This document shows positions 32,353 through 42,514 of a DNA stretch of 64,000 nt, piece after piece (positions within the stretch are counted from its first letter, which is position 1; every line of letters starts with the position of its first letter). Both the position numbers and the translations under genes were made by a program. This DNA comes from Diabrotica undecimpunctata. Its lineage: Eukaryota; Arthropoda; Insecta; Coleoptera; Chrysomelidae. The notes under the pieces were generated by a model. The model did not search any database. It had not been told where the DNA came from and worked only from the letters and a program-made list of their open reading frames with translations. The stretch covers positions 81,733,943 to 81,797,942 of the forward strand of contig NC_092806.1 of assembly GCF_040954645.1 (NCBI RefSeq), given 5' to 3'.

Positions 32353-33792
32353 ATGTCGACCACAAGGAGTCAAAGCAAAATGCAAGAAAGGAAGGAGGAT
32401 AACAGAGAAGAGGAAACAATTGTTGAAGAAGGATCGGATAATGAAGGAAATGTTACAATAGTTGAGGAGAAAAAAGAATTATCAGGAATAGAGAAAATAT
32501 TACAACTAATGCAAATACAGACACAAACAATAGAGAAAAACCAAAATGAAACATCAAAGAAAATGGATAAAATGGATAGAAATCAACAAGAAACAAAACA
32601 AACAATAGAACTAAATAACAGAAATATAGAGCAGCGTTTGGAAAACTATGAACAAAAATTAGAAGAAAATGATAGAAAAATGGAAAAGCGTTTGGACAAA
32701 TATGAAAATGAGGTAAAAGTCTGTTTAGAAAAAGTCAGAGAAGAAACAGAGAGGAAACTAGAGATGCAGAGAGAAGAAATAGAAACTAAAATGAAAGATA
32801 TTAAGACTGTACAGAAAAAGGAATTAGAACAGTTAGAAACAAAATTTGAAATGGCTTTACAAGAAGACAAGAAAGAAATAGAAAAACAAATTGAGGATAT
32901 CAGAAAACAACGAGAGATGGGAGACAGGAGAGAAGTACTCATCCAAAGTCCGGGTGACATAAAAATACAGTTTGGCGGGGATATTCGGAAAACACACCCA
33001 GTACCGTTTGTTAAAAATTTGAAAACCAAATTACAACATATTAGATATTTTGACGATTGCAAAGAAACAATTAGAAACCATTTGAAAGAAGGAGCAGCGT
33101 TATGGTATGAAAGCAAGGAAGATGAGTTTGAAAATTGGACAGATTTTGAAAATAAATTTCTCAACTATTTCTGGGGGAAAAATAAACAGAGAGAAATCAA
33201 CCAAGAGCTACAGAATGGAAAATATCACGAAAAAATGGGAATATCTGAAGAAAGATATGCTTTGCAGATATATAACAATTCAAAATATCTAGAATACAAA
33301 TATTCTACCGAACAGCTGGTAGAAATGATCAGCAGACATTTTGAGGAAACGTTGGAAGATCACGTGATTTTGAGAAACTATCAAGATATTGATAGTTTGT
33401 GCCAATTCCTTCAATTAAAAGAAGCGAAAAGAAAAGAAATGAGAAATAGAAGACAACATGACCAATATAATGGACCGGAAAGAAGGTATTCATCAAATTA
33501 TGACCAGAGAAACCGACATCCCAGATCAACAAACGAATATAGGCCGAGAAATTACAATAATTACAATAGACAACAAAATTACGATAACCGGAATGATACA
33601 CAAAATAGAACAAATGAAAATCACAACAGGAATAGAGATGCACAAAATCCTCCGAATAGGAATACGAACGAACAAAGGGACGATAGAAATAATCAGAGAT
33701 TCCAACGACAAAACAGAAGAGAGATGAATCATGTGGCAATAGAAAAGGAGGAAGAAGAAGTATTCAATGAATCCAGACAGGATTTTCAATAA
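32353..33792 (+). CDS. Gypsy gag, 479 aa, coiled-coil and Arg/Asn-rich tail, no zinc knuckle
   Basis: Start chosen at ATG 32353 (MSTTRSQSKMQERK); the frame is open upstream to 32317 but without ATG. Residues about 40-190 are a long K/E/Q-rich helix, probably coiled coil. About 215-380 look like a capsid region (RYFDDCKETIRNHLKEGAAL, then WTDFENKFLNYFWG). The last 100 residues are rich in Arg, Asn, Gln and Tyr (RRQHDQYNGPERRY, NRNTNEQRDDRNNQRF) and likely replace CCHC knuckles in RNA binding. The frame is uninterrupted. Pol follows in the -1 frame with a 22-nt open overlap. Confidence 0.88.
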   Translation: MSTTRSQSKMQERKEDNREEETIVEEGSDNEGNVTIVEEKKELSGIEKILQLMQIQTQTIEKNQNETSKKMDKMDRNQQETKQTIELNNRNIEQRLENYEQKLEENDRKMEKRLDKYENEVKVCLEKVREETERKLEMQREEIETKMKDIKTVQKKELEQLETKFEMALQEDKKEIEKQIEDIRKQREMGDRREVLIQSPGDIKIQFGGDIRKTHPVPFVKNLKTKLQHIRYFDDCKETIRNHLKEGAALWYESKEDEFENWTDFENKFLNYFWGKNKQREINQELQNGKYHEKMGISEERYALQIYNNSKYLEYKYSTEQLVEMISRHFEETLEDHVILRNYQDIDSLCQFLQLKEAKRKEMRNRRQHDQYNGPERRYSSNYDQRNRHPRSTNEYRPRNYNNYNRQQNYDNRNDTQNRTNENHNRNRDAQNPPNRNTNEQRDDRNNQRFQRQNRREMNHVAIEKEEEEVFNESRQDFQ

Positions 33793-36700
33793 GGCATCCA
33801 CTAAACAAAAGTAAAAAACTCTCCGGTATATTTTGTCACCCGAGAGAGTTTATACAGTTGGCGGGAAACGAAAAACAAAATTCTAATTCCAGTCTAATTT
33901 TTTTAGATGCATTTATAAAACATAAAGCGATTAAAATTCTGATTGATTCTGGATCGGAAATTTCGTTAATCAATAAAAAACTAGTAAAAGAATTAAATAT
34001 GGACAGATTTGTGTATAAGATTCCGAGGGTTGCTTTAGTGGGTGCAAATAATAAAAAATTGACGACAGTAAACGAAGGTTTAGGAGTACGGATCAGAGTG
34101 GGAGACCAATTCTATATTATGCAATGTGTGGTGATCGAAGATCTAAATCATGATATGATAGCGGGAATTGATGAATTGAGTGAAAAACATATCACCATCA
34201 ATTTTTCGGAAAATCAACTGGAAATCAGAGCAGAACCAGACAACATAGAAGAAGAAAAGGAAACAGATAGGAGAAAATTTTCTGAAAGGATAAATGGACA
34301 AGAAAAACATAAAGAAATCAATATGACGGTAGAGGATAAATCGAAAGCTCAAGAAAAAAATCAATCCGAAGAGGAAAAGAGAATAAAAAAAAAGAAGAAG
34401 AGTTCGAAAAGAAAGCAGGAAAAAAAGGAAGTTATAAGCAGAAAAATGGAAGGAGCCGAAACATGGTGCTCGGAATACCAGATAGAAATTAAAGATAAAG
34501 AAAAAATAGAAGAAGAAATAACGGAAGAGGACAGAGAAGAAATGGCAATTATGGACGAGAATCCAGAATTTTGTGAAGAAGTAATACGGACAGTGAACAC
34601 ATGTGAACAAACTGAGGATGAAAGAAAAATAATATGTGGAGAAAACATGGAGAAGGAAATAGAGAAGATTTTAGAAAATTATGGAGATCTTATTAATGAA
34701 GAAAGCCGAGTGGCTAAAAATTATGAACATTCTTTTAAAGTTAAAAACTTAGAAAATTTTAAATCGAAAACATATCCAATCCCGTATAAATACAGGCAAA
34801 GCGTCGGACAGGAAATTGAAAATATGATCAAAGACAAGGTGATCGAAAGATGTGACTCTCCATATATCAACCCGATAGTATGCGTAAAAAAATCAAATGG
34901 TGATTTGCGATTATGTTTAGATGCAAGAAACATTAATTCGCACACAATCGCGCAATACGAAGCGCCTTTGAACATAGAAGCCATTTTTGGACGAATCACA
35001 GGATCACACATTTTCTCCAAAATCGATTTGAAACACAGTTTTTGGTTAATACCTTTGGCAGAAAAGTGTCGAAATTATACCGCTTTTTCTATCGACGGAG
35101 TGGTGTACCGATTTAGGGTAGTACCATTTGGACTACAAAGTGCATGCGCTGCTTTGGTTCGCGCATTACACACAATTTTAAATAGGCATGGAGAATTTGT
35201 TGTACATTACATAGATGATTTATTAATTTTCTCACCGGATATAACAAGCCATCTACAACATATTCATACTGTTCTCGAAGAACTTGATCAAGCCGGATTA
35301 AAATTAAATATTAAAAAGTGTCAGTTTTTCCAAAAAGAGGTATTGTATTTAGGATTCAAATTAGACACAAAAGGGATTAGTCTTGCAGAAGATAGAATCG
35401 AAGTCATAAACAACTACCCTAGGCCAACCAATTTAAAAACTTTGCGGGGATTTTTAGGAATGGTAAACTATTTCAAAAAGCTGATACCAGACATCAGTAC
35501 AAAAGAAATACCGCTAATAGCATTACTTAAGAAAAATGTCAGATGGAAATGGGGAACTGAACAAGAAATCGCTTTCAAAAATTTAAAAGGAGCGTTTTCC
35601 ACAGCTGTAAGAGTGCACCACCCAAGATATGAGCAACCTTTCATTCTCAGGACCGATGCTTCCATAAAAAAATTTGCAGGGGTGTTATCACAGATACAAG
35701 ACGATATAGAGGTGCCAATATGTTTTGTTTCCCGTGTAACCAAAACGTATGAGAGAAAATACAGCGTTACTGAATTAGAGTTTGCCAGTGTGTTATTTTG
35801 TGTAAACAAATTACGTTTTTACCTACTTGGGGCAAGATTCACCATTGAAACGGACCATGCAGCGTTGGTACACATAATGAAAAATAGGTTGGTAAATAAT
35901 AGAATTCATAGGGGCATTCTTTTACTCCAAGAATATGATTTTGAATTTAAATATATCAAAGGAACGGACAATATTTTGGCTGATGCGTTGACGAGAGATG
36001 AACAATTCCGCAAAGAGGATCACAAAACTCTCCACGTAGGCATGAACATAATGAGAGAAGAAGCAGGCTTATTTTCTTTGGCCAAAATCAGGGAAAATCA
36101 GGAAGAATTGAATGAAAGAGAAAAGCAAAGGGCTGAACAAGAAAATAACCTATATTTTAAGAGGGTCGATGGTAAAGAACTCTATGTAATCACGGAGCAA
36201 ATGGCAAAAGAAGTTTTTTTAAAGTTACATTGTGACAACGGACATATTGGAAGTAGAAAGGTGTGGCTTATGTTCAGGGAGAACTACATTTGTCGACAGG
36301 ACTATACAATAGCCAAAGAGGTGAATCGAAATTGTGTGACATGCCAAAAGTGTAAAAGTAGGAACTTTAAAAATGAAAAAGTCACAAAAAACGTCGTAGC
36401 TCGGAAGAAACTGGATATTGTTGCTATTGATATGTTGAGCGATTTGATACCAACAACTCAAAGAAATAAACACATATTAGTTATGGTGGATCTTTTCTCA
36501 AAATATGTTAAATTGTACGCATGCAGAACCACAAAAGGAATTGAAATACTTAGGAAGATAGACAATTTTATAGAAACGGTGGGAAGACCAGACAATATTT
36601 TATTGGACAATGCGACATATTTTAGGAACGAACGTTTTAAAAGGGAATTAAGAGAGAGAGGCATCGATACAAAATTTATAAGCATCCGTCATCCACAGAG

Positions 36701-37211
36701 CAACCCATCGGAGCGTTTTATACAAGAAGTCACAAAATTTCTACGAATTGCCACGGAAGAACATCATCGACATTGGGACAGAAAAGTGTTTGAGATCGAG
36801 ACCTATTTGAATTGTGCTCCAAATACGGTTACCAAAGAGACGCCTTTATATATAATGAAAGGAACAATGCCTACAAGACCGTGGGAAGACACCGCCCCCA
36901 GACAATACGAAGAAGTGATCGAGTTGGTTCAAAGAAGATTGAGACGAAGTGGAGAGAAATATCTCCAAAGACAAGAGAGAACCCGAAGAAGAAGGCCGAT
37001 CAAATTCCAGAAAGGAGATAAAGTCTTAGTGAAGGCACTGAGGGTGTCGAATTTACAAAATGGTATTTGTGCTAAATTGATGCCGATATTTGAAGGTCCA
37101 TATAGGGTCAATACGGAAAATGGGGTAAATAGTTATGAATTAGCGCACATAGAGACAGGAAATATACGGGGTATTTTTAACATTCACGACATCTATCAAT
37201 ATCATGAATAG
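33771..37211 (+). CDS. Gypsy pol, protease-RT-RNase H-integrase, intact frame
   Basis: The frame opens after TGA 33768-33770 and overlaps gag by 22 nt in -1. The first codons after a TTTATACAG acceptor-like site (33858) are TTG GCG GGA, and no ATG precedes the protease, so expression needs frameshifting, splicing or a non-ATG start. Counting from 33858: protease ILIDSGSEISLI (about 27-38); a highly charged linker rich in K and E (about 115-280); RT with YIDD at about 451-454; RNase H Asp about 600 (RTDAS); integrase zinc finger from His about 791 (CVTCQKCK); catalytic Asp 858, Asp 917 and Glu 952. The C-terminus ends FNIHDIYQYHE. No break is seen. Confidence 0.9.
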   Translation: MQTGFSIRHPLNKSKKLSGIFCHPREFIQLAGNEKQNSNSSLIFLDAFIKHKAIKILIDSGSEISLINKKLVKELNMDRFVYKIPRVALVGANNKKLTTVNEGLGVRIRVGDQFYIMQCVVIEDLNHDMIAGIDELSEKHITINFSENQLEIRAEPDNIEEEKETDRRKFSERINGQEKHKEINMTVEDKSKAQEKNQSEEEKRIKKKKKSSKRKQEKKEVISRKMEGAETWCSEYQIEIKDKEKIEEEITEEDREEMAIMDENPEFCEEVIRTVNTCEQTEDERKIICGENMEKEIEKILENYGDLINEESRVAKNYEHSFKVKNLENFKSKTYPIPYKYRQSVGQEIENMIKDKVIERCDSPYINPIVCVKKSNGDLRLCLDARNINSHTIAQYEAPLNIEAIFGRITGSHIFSKIDLKHSFWLIPLAEKCRNYTAFSIDGVVYRFRVVPFGLQSACAALVRALHTILNRHGEFVVHYIDDLLIFSPDITSHLQHIHTVLEELDQAGLKLNIKKCQFFQKEVLYLGFKLDTKGISLAEDRIEVINNYPRPTNLKTLRGFLGMVNYFKKLIPDISTKEIPLIALLKKNVRWKWGTEQEIAFKNLKGAFSTAVRVHHPRYEQPFILRTDASIKKFAGVLSQIQDDIEVPICFVSRVTKTYERKYSVTELEFASVLFCVNKLRFYLLGARFTIETDHAALVHIMKNRLVNNRIHRGILLLQEYDFEFKYIKGTDNILADALTRDEQFRKEDHKTLHVGMNIMREEAGLFSLAKIRENQEELNEREKQRAEQENNLYFKRVDGKELYVITEQMAKEVFLKLHCDNGHIGSRKVWLMFRENYICRQDYTIAKEVNRNCVTCQKCKSRNFKNEKVTKNVVARKKLDIVAIDMLSDLIPTTQRNKHILVMVDLFSKYVKLYACRTTKGIEILRKIDNFIETVGRPDNILLDNATYFRNERFKRELRERGIDTKFISIRHPQSNPSERFIQEVTKFLRIATEEHHRHWDRKVFEIETYLNCAPNTVTKETPLYIMKGTMPTRPWEDTAPRQYEEVIELVQRRLRRSGEKYLQRQERTRRRRPIKFQKGDKVLVKALRVSNLQNGICAKLMPIFEGPYRVNTENGVNSYELAHIETGNIRGIFNIHDIYQYHE

Positions 37212-37306
37212 ATTTTAATAACATAGTGAAATAATTTGATCCTAGAAAACTTTTGTCATTTTTAAAATTTAACAAAGAGTTTTCGGCAGATCAAATGGCG
37301 GGGATT

Positions 37307-38713
37307 TGTTATGATATGTAAAATCAAGAAAATATTGGTTTGTTTAAAATATTTCAAAGTTCAAAAACATTAAAATATTTCAGATAAGTAGAATAATAAA
37401 CAACAAACATTTCGAAGAAGGAAAGTTATTAAATTCTTGGATTTCCTGTACTAAACAAAATATAAGCTATACATAAATTATTTCTTTGTTATACTTGAGT
37501 GACCCGCATAAGTTTAAGTGAAGGCCAAAGACAATTAAACGGGGTTTTTCAAAATACATTAATGCAGTGATTAAAGACAATAGAAGGGATTATAGAAAGA
37601 GGTTTTTGTTAGTTTTTAAGAATTATAGAAAAATATTATTTGTAAATAAGTTAGGAAATTTATAATTATAGGTAAAAATTTGTTTGTTATCGAAATGAAA
37701 AAATGGGGGAATTGTGACGAGTTTTGATTGGCAGAGATTGAAAAAGGTGGGATAAGTATGTAGGAAAAAGGTTTAGCGAGATTGAGGAGAGAGAGAGGAG
37801 GATCAGTTGGTTTTCCAAATCTGTAAGAGGAACGGTGATTGTTCTCTGGTAGTTCCCAAGAAGTAGCAAGCAGTAGTGTTGAATGTTAGTGAGTTTTTGT
37901 GGAGTTAGTGTATCTGACAGAAGCTGAAGCAGCAAAATATTGTAAGTCATATTTTCCTACTTATATTCCAAGAGTCACTGTTCAGGCCAACGAGAGATTC
38001 AGTTTATCGTAAAGAGAAGATATTCCAAGAGTCATTTTTCACTCGGGCCAACGAGAGATTCAGTTTATCGAGAGGAGAAAGGCTATCATAATTTGAATGA
38101 TTGTTGCTTTTGAAGGAGATCATTAAGGACGATATACTTGCAACTATCTGTTGTAAGATTGCTGATTACATAGGGAGCGGTTGAGAGGAGATAATACAGT
38201 CTACAAGGAACAAGGATTTGGACCACTCATCATCAGAGAGAGATATTTTTGTTTTCTGCAGTTTTTTTTTCTTTTATTGATAACACAATTTTTACACGTA
38301 ATTTAGAAAGGATATAAATATTTTGATTAGGAGAGTTAGAATAGTTTGGGATTTTGAGTTTTCAATTAATATTGTTTGTACCATAAATTTTGATTGTTCA
38401 CGTACGGAGAACAAAATTTTGAGAATCCTTATATGAGATTTGTTTATTGAAAACTTTTGAGTGTGAATTATTTCATTATTTTTATTTCAATATATAGTGT
38501 TAGATCATATGTGTTTTTTATTATTCCGGTATTCTCTGGACCTTACCTTTCACATGTAATAGCATAGATATTGAAGCACGAATTTAACCCTGAGATAAAA
38601 GAATTAAAAATTGTGATAGAGTCATAATCATATCATTTAAATAATTTTAATTAATCAAAAAAATTAATTAGCTAATTATTGCTTGGCGCACCAAGACTTT
38701 AAATATCACAATA
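37307..38713 (+). repeat. Gypsy 3' LTR
   Basis: Uninterrupted LTR of about 1404-1407 bp. It is preceded by TGGCGGGGATT (polypurine tract, about 37296-37306) and followed by ATATATATATCC of the LINE. It preserves the empty BEL target site (AATCCTTATATGAG). Confidence 0.92.
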
Positions 38714-39441
38714 ATATATATATCCGGTTGTTCAGTGTTTTAATTGCTTTCGTTTCGGTCATACTACTCGGCAATGCAAATCAACATCAAATCGTTGTAA
38801 AAAATGTAGTCAAACTCATGATAATAATGAAACATGCACTAACTCCCTATTTTGTTTACATTGCAACTCCACTGAACACAAATCGCTCTCTAAACAGTGT
38901 CCTGCATTTAAACACCAATACAAAATAAAATAAATAATGACTTTAGAAAACACTACTTTTAAAGAGGCAGAAACCATAGCTAACAATCCTTCATACGCCA
39001 AGGTAACTACAAATAATAGATTCGATATCCTCAATACTATACAAAATTTCCCCGCCTTAACCCCTAACGTCCCTGAAGGTACAAATCAAAATCAATCCTA
39101 TGTACCTACCATTAAAAAAACAAAAACAAGCGTAAAGCTATCTCTCCTACTGCGGTCAAAAACGCACCAACTTTCCCAAGATTTCCAAATGCTACAAACA
39201 CCTCATCCTAACCTATAATCCCTAATCCCTACAGGGACGAGTTTATGGCGTATAAAGAAAAAATAGTAATAGTAAATGTAAAATAATCAATGAAATTCCA
39301 GCCTTGATAGAAAATATCATCAAGAAAATTAACCCTAAAATATTTTTACCTAACTTACAAAAAAATACAAAAGAAGAAATTGAAAAAATGTTGAACAACC
39401 TAACAGATATTGAAACCGATGGGGAACAACAGGACATTTAA
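38714..39441 (+). pseudogene. I-like LINE ORF1, C-terminal part with CCHC knuckles
   Basis: It resumes directly after the gypsy element with VQCFNCFRFGHTTRQC, then RCKKCSQTHDNNETC and LFCLHCNSTEHKSLSKQC, three C-x2-C-x4-H-x4/5-C type knuckles typical of I-element ORF1. A TAA near 38932, further frame changes at about 39130 and 39285, and the end at TAA 39439-39441 show it is broken. The end overlaps the ORF2 start by about 22 nt. Confidence 0.75.
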
Positions 39442-42060
39442 CATACTGCAGTGGAACTGTCAATCTATAAATAAACATAAACCTAGTTTACTAAATTATC
39501 TCGAGCACAATGTTGTAAATGTCATTCTGCTTAATGAAACATGGCTTTCTAAAAATAAAAATTTTGGTTTAACAGGTTACAACGTTATCAGAAGCGATAG
39601 ACCTGATGGTTACGGTGGTGTAGCCATCCTCATATCAAATAACCTTTGTTTTACTGAAATTAATGTAACGAAAAACTTAAATAAAGGTATTGAAACGTGT
39701 GCAGTTTTTATAGAACAAATTAAATTGGTAATCGTTTGTATTTATAAACCACCCAAAGTAATAGTCAATAATAGAGATTGGGAAAAGCTTTGAACTCAAT
39801 TTAGTGGTAGGGTTGTCATTGGTGAGGACTTCAATGGACACCACAGTAGGTGGGGTTCCTTGAAGGATTCCGCTCAGGGCAAGTGTATAGTAGACGCGCT
39901 AGATAACAGTAATTTAGTTCTGTCAAACGACTGTAGACCGACCAAAGTAACAAGACCTAATGAACTTCCATCAATGGTGGATCTATCCCTTGTTACACCA
40001 AATCTAATTGGATACACCACATGGGATCCTATTCCCGATACTCTGGGTTCAACTCACTTACCTATAGTAATCACCATCGACTTGGACTATCACCCATGTA
40101 CAATAATTCCTTCATCTAAATGGAAAGAGTCTTCAGCAAACTGGAATATCTTTAAAGGTCATATAGAAAAAACATTATCCGAAAATATAACCGATAATAT
40201 CACTTCAGCGGAATGTTTTGACTTCCTGTTAAAGACAATTGACGATGCTGCCTCATTTTCTATGAATATCAAAAATTCCTTTCAGCCAAAATCTCGAATT
40301 CCAGTCTGGTGGGATTATGAATGCAAAAATATGATCATTTCACGAAAAGTTGCATACAAAAGAGACATTGAAGCATCAAATTTTGAAAACTATATTAAAT
40401 ACAAACAAATTCAAGCCAAAAGTAAACTCCTCTTTACAAACAAACAAAAAAGTTCGTGGATTAACTTTGTAAATACTTTAAACAAAAATACTCCCATTAG
40501 TAAAATTTGGAATTTTGTTAATAAACTAGTGAATAAAAATTACCGTACAAGACGATATCCCCTGCCAAATGAACTAATAGAAGAGTCGCTCGACAAATTT
40601 GCTCCGCCATATGTTGACCTTCCTATTCAGGATAACAGTAAAACTTGTAAATACAATATTTTCCAGGAAAGTTTTGATATGAAAGAATTTGAGGCTGCAC
40701 TCAAGTCTTTAAAGTCCTCGGCTCCGGGGCGCGATCAAATTACTTATAACATAATATATGAATTACCTCTAAACAAAGTTTACTAACAATTTTCAACGAT
40801 TGGCTTTTCAACGGAAGATATGTGAATCATATGAAAGAAATAGTTATTTGTTTAATTCTTAAACGTAATAAAGATAAAACACTCTCCTCTTCTTACAGAC
40901 CGATATCATTAATGTCTTGCATATGCAAGACATTTGAAAGACTTATTAAGACTCGATTAGAATGGCTTATAGAACATTATAGTATCCTTCCAAGTACACA
41001 ATATGGATTTAGGGCTAGTGTTGGTACACTGGATGCAATATCACATTTAGTTACCGACATTCAAATAACGTTTTCCAGAAACAATTATCTTGCTTGTTTG
41101 TTTTTAGACCTAAAATATATGATTCTGTTAATTTAACCATTTTACACAAAAAACTATATGATATAGGATTACCTCAAAATATAGCGACTAATATTGTTCA
41201 TCTTTATAATAATCGTGTTAAATATATATTAAAGATCATTTAAACTAACTACACATTTAAGTCCGTTATTGTTCAACATATTTTCAGCAAGTATTCATGG
41301 CATTTTTGACAACACAATCAATTGCATCCAATACGCTGATGACATATGCATCTATACAGAGCGTAACTCGTATATTGACTGCCTAAAGGCTCTGGAATTC
41401 ATCATGCAAAACGTTAATAACTGGGTAAAAAATCATGGACTGACCATTTCCCCTGACAAATCAGCCACAATGATATTCACTAGACATAAGATTCGTACGC
41501 CTGACAAAATAATGTTGTCTGGATATGATATACCTATTGTCAAAGAATACAAATATCTTGGCATTCTTCTTGATCCCAAACTCTTCTGGTCAAAACATGT
41601 GGAATATATAAAAAGTAGGTGTAAAAAAGGTATTATTCTTAAATGTGTCACTAATCGAAGATAGGGTGCTGACCCTAAAGTTGCATTGATGTTTTACAGA
41701 GCCTACGTGCGATTTATTGTAGACTATGGTTTCATTCTGTATGGTGCCGCTAGTAACACACACTTATTAACTGTAGACCGCATTCAGTTTAAATGTCTAA
41801 GAATATGCTTGGGCACCATGAAGTCTACTCCTTGCCCTGTACTACTTGCTGAAAGTAATGAAATACCTCTTCAAAATCGTCGAGAAATTATGGCAATTAA
41901 ACATATCCTGAAGCTAAGATTAAATAATAATAATCTACTTAGTCAACTGTATGAGTTATCTATTGAAAACCTCTCAAATAAATACTGACGCATAAAAAAT
42001 TCTCCTCCACTTGCTGATGCTTTCTTAGAAACTAATGAATATCCTAATAAAGTACCTGAA
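39419..42060 (+). pseudogene. I-like LINE ORF2, endonuclease and reverse transcriptase
   Basis: ATG 39419 starts the APE-type endonuclease (FNILQWNCQSI, LLNETWL, then GEDFNGHHSRWGS after a TGA at 39791-39793). RT motifs follow: SLKSSAPGRDQITYNII (about 40690), SSSYRPISLMSC, QYGFRASVGTLDAI, LSPLLFNIFSA (about 41250) and the catalytic YADD (QYADDICIY, about 41330), then YKYLGILLD. The RT segment usually reading GLPQGSPLSP is partly deleted near 41240. Frame changes lie at about 40780, 41115 and 41665. The pogo element interrupts it at 42061. Non-functional. Confidence 0.82.
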
Positions 42061-42514
42061 TACAATATGCCCACGTTGGTAATATGCCCATTTCCATGTT
42101 TTGCTTTAATATTTGATATTCGGGGAAGGAGGCGCTGGACACACTGAACGCCTAATATAACTAAGCCCGTGACCGACCTCAAGGTTAGTTGTGAGCTTGC
42201 CGTGGTGCAGTCAAGTTGTACGTGGTTTTTAAGAGCGTGTTTATAAAAATTGACGTCAGTTTTCACCTCTGTTTTGCACTTAAACGTTTTAATTTGTCTA
42301 CGACATTAAGTGATTTTAGTCTGCCATAGAGTACTTAAAATGTAAGTAAAAATAAAATATATTATTATTCAAACTGTTTTTATAATTTAAGAAAATGTAT
42401 TAATCATCATGTGTCAACAATATGCCCATAGTGTATGCTGACAATTTGCTCAATTGGGCATATTGCCAGCTAATTATAACAGATAATTTATTGATTTTTT
42501 TTGTTTTAGATAAC

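Larger units (their letters stand above)
21712..38713 (+). mobile_element. Ty3/gypsy retrotransposon, structurally complete, with a BEL element inside its 5' LTR
   Basis: LTRs of 1404-1407 bp start TGTTATG and end TATCACA(ATA). The 5' copy is 21712-22836 plus 31665-31946 (split by the BEL) and the 3' copy is 37307-38713. I found three differences between them (21797/37392, 22327/37922 and 22550/38145), so the insertion is recent. Internal frames gag (32353-33792) and pol (to 37211) have no visible breaks. A primer-binding candidate starts TGGCTTCCAAAACG at 31949, and TGGCGGGGATT precedes the 3' LTR as polypurine tract. It is the most intact element of the window, although its 5' LTR promoter is disrupted. 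Confidence 0.88.
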
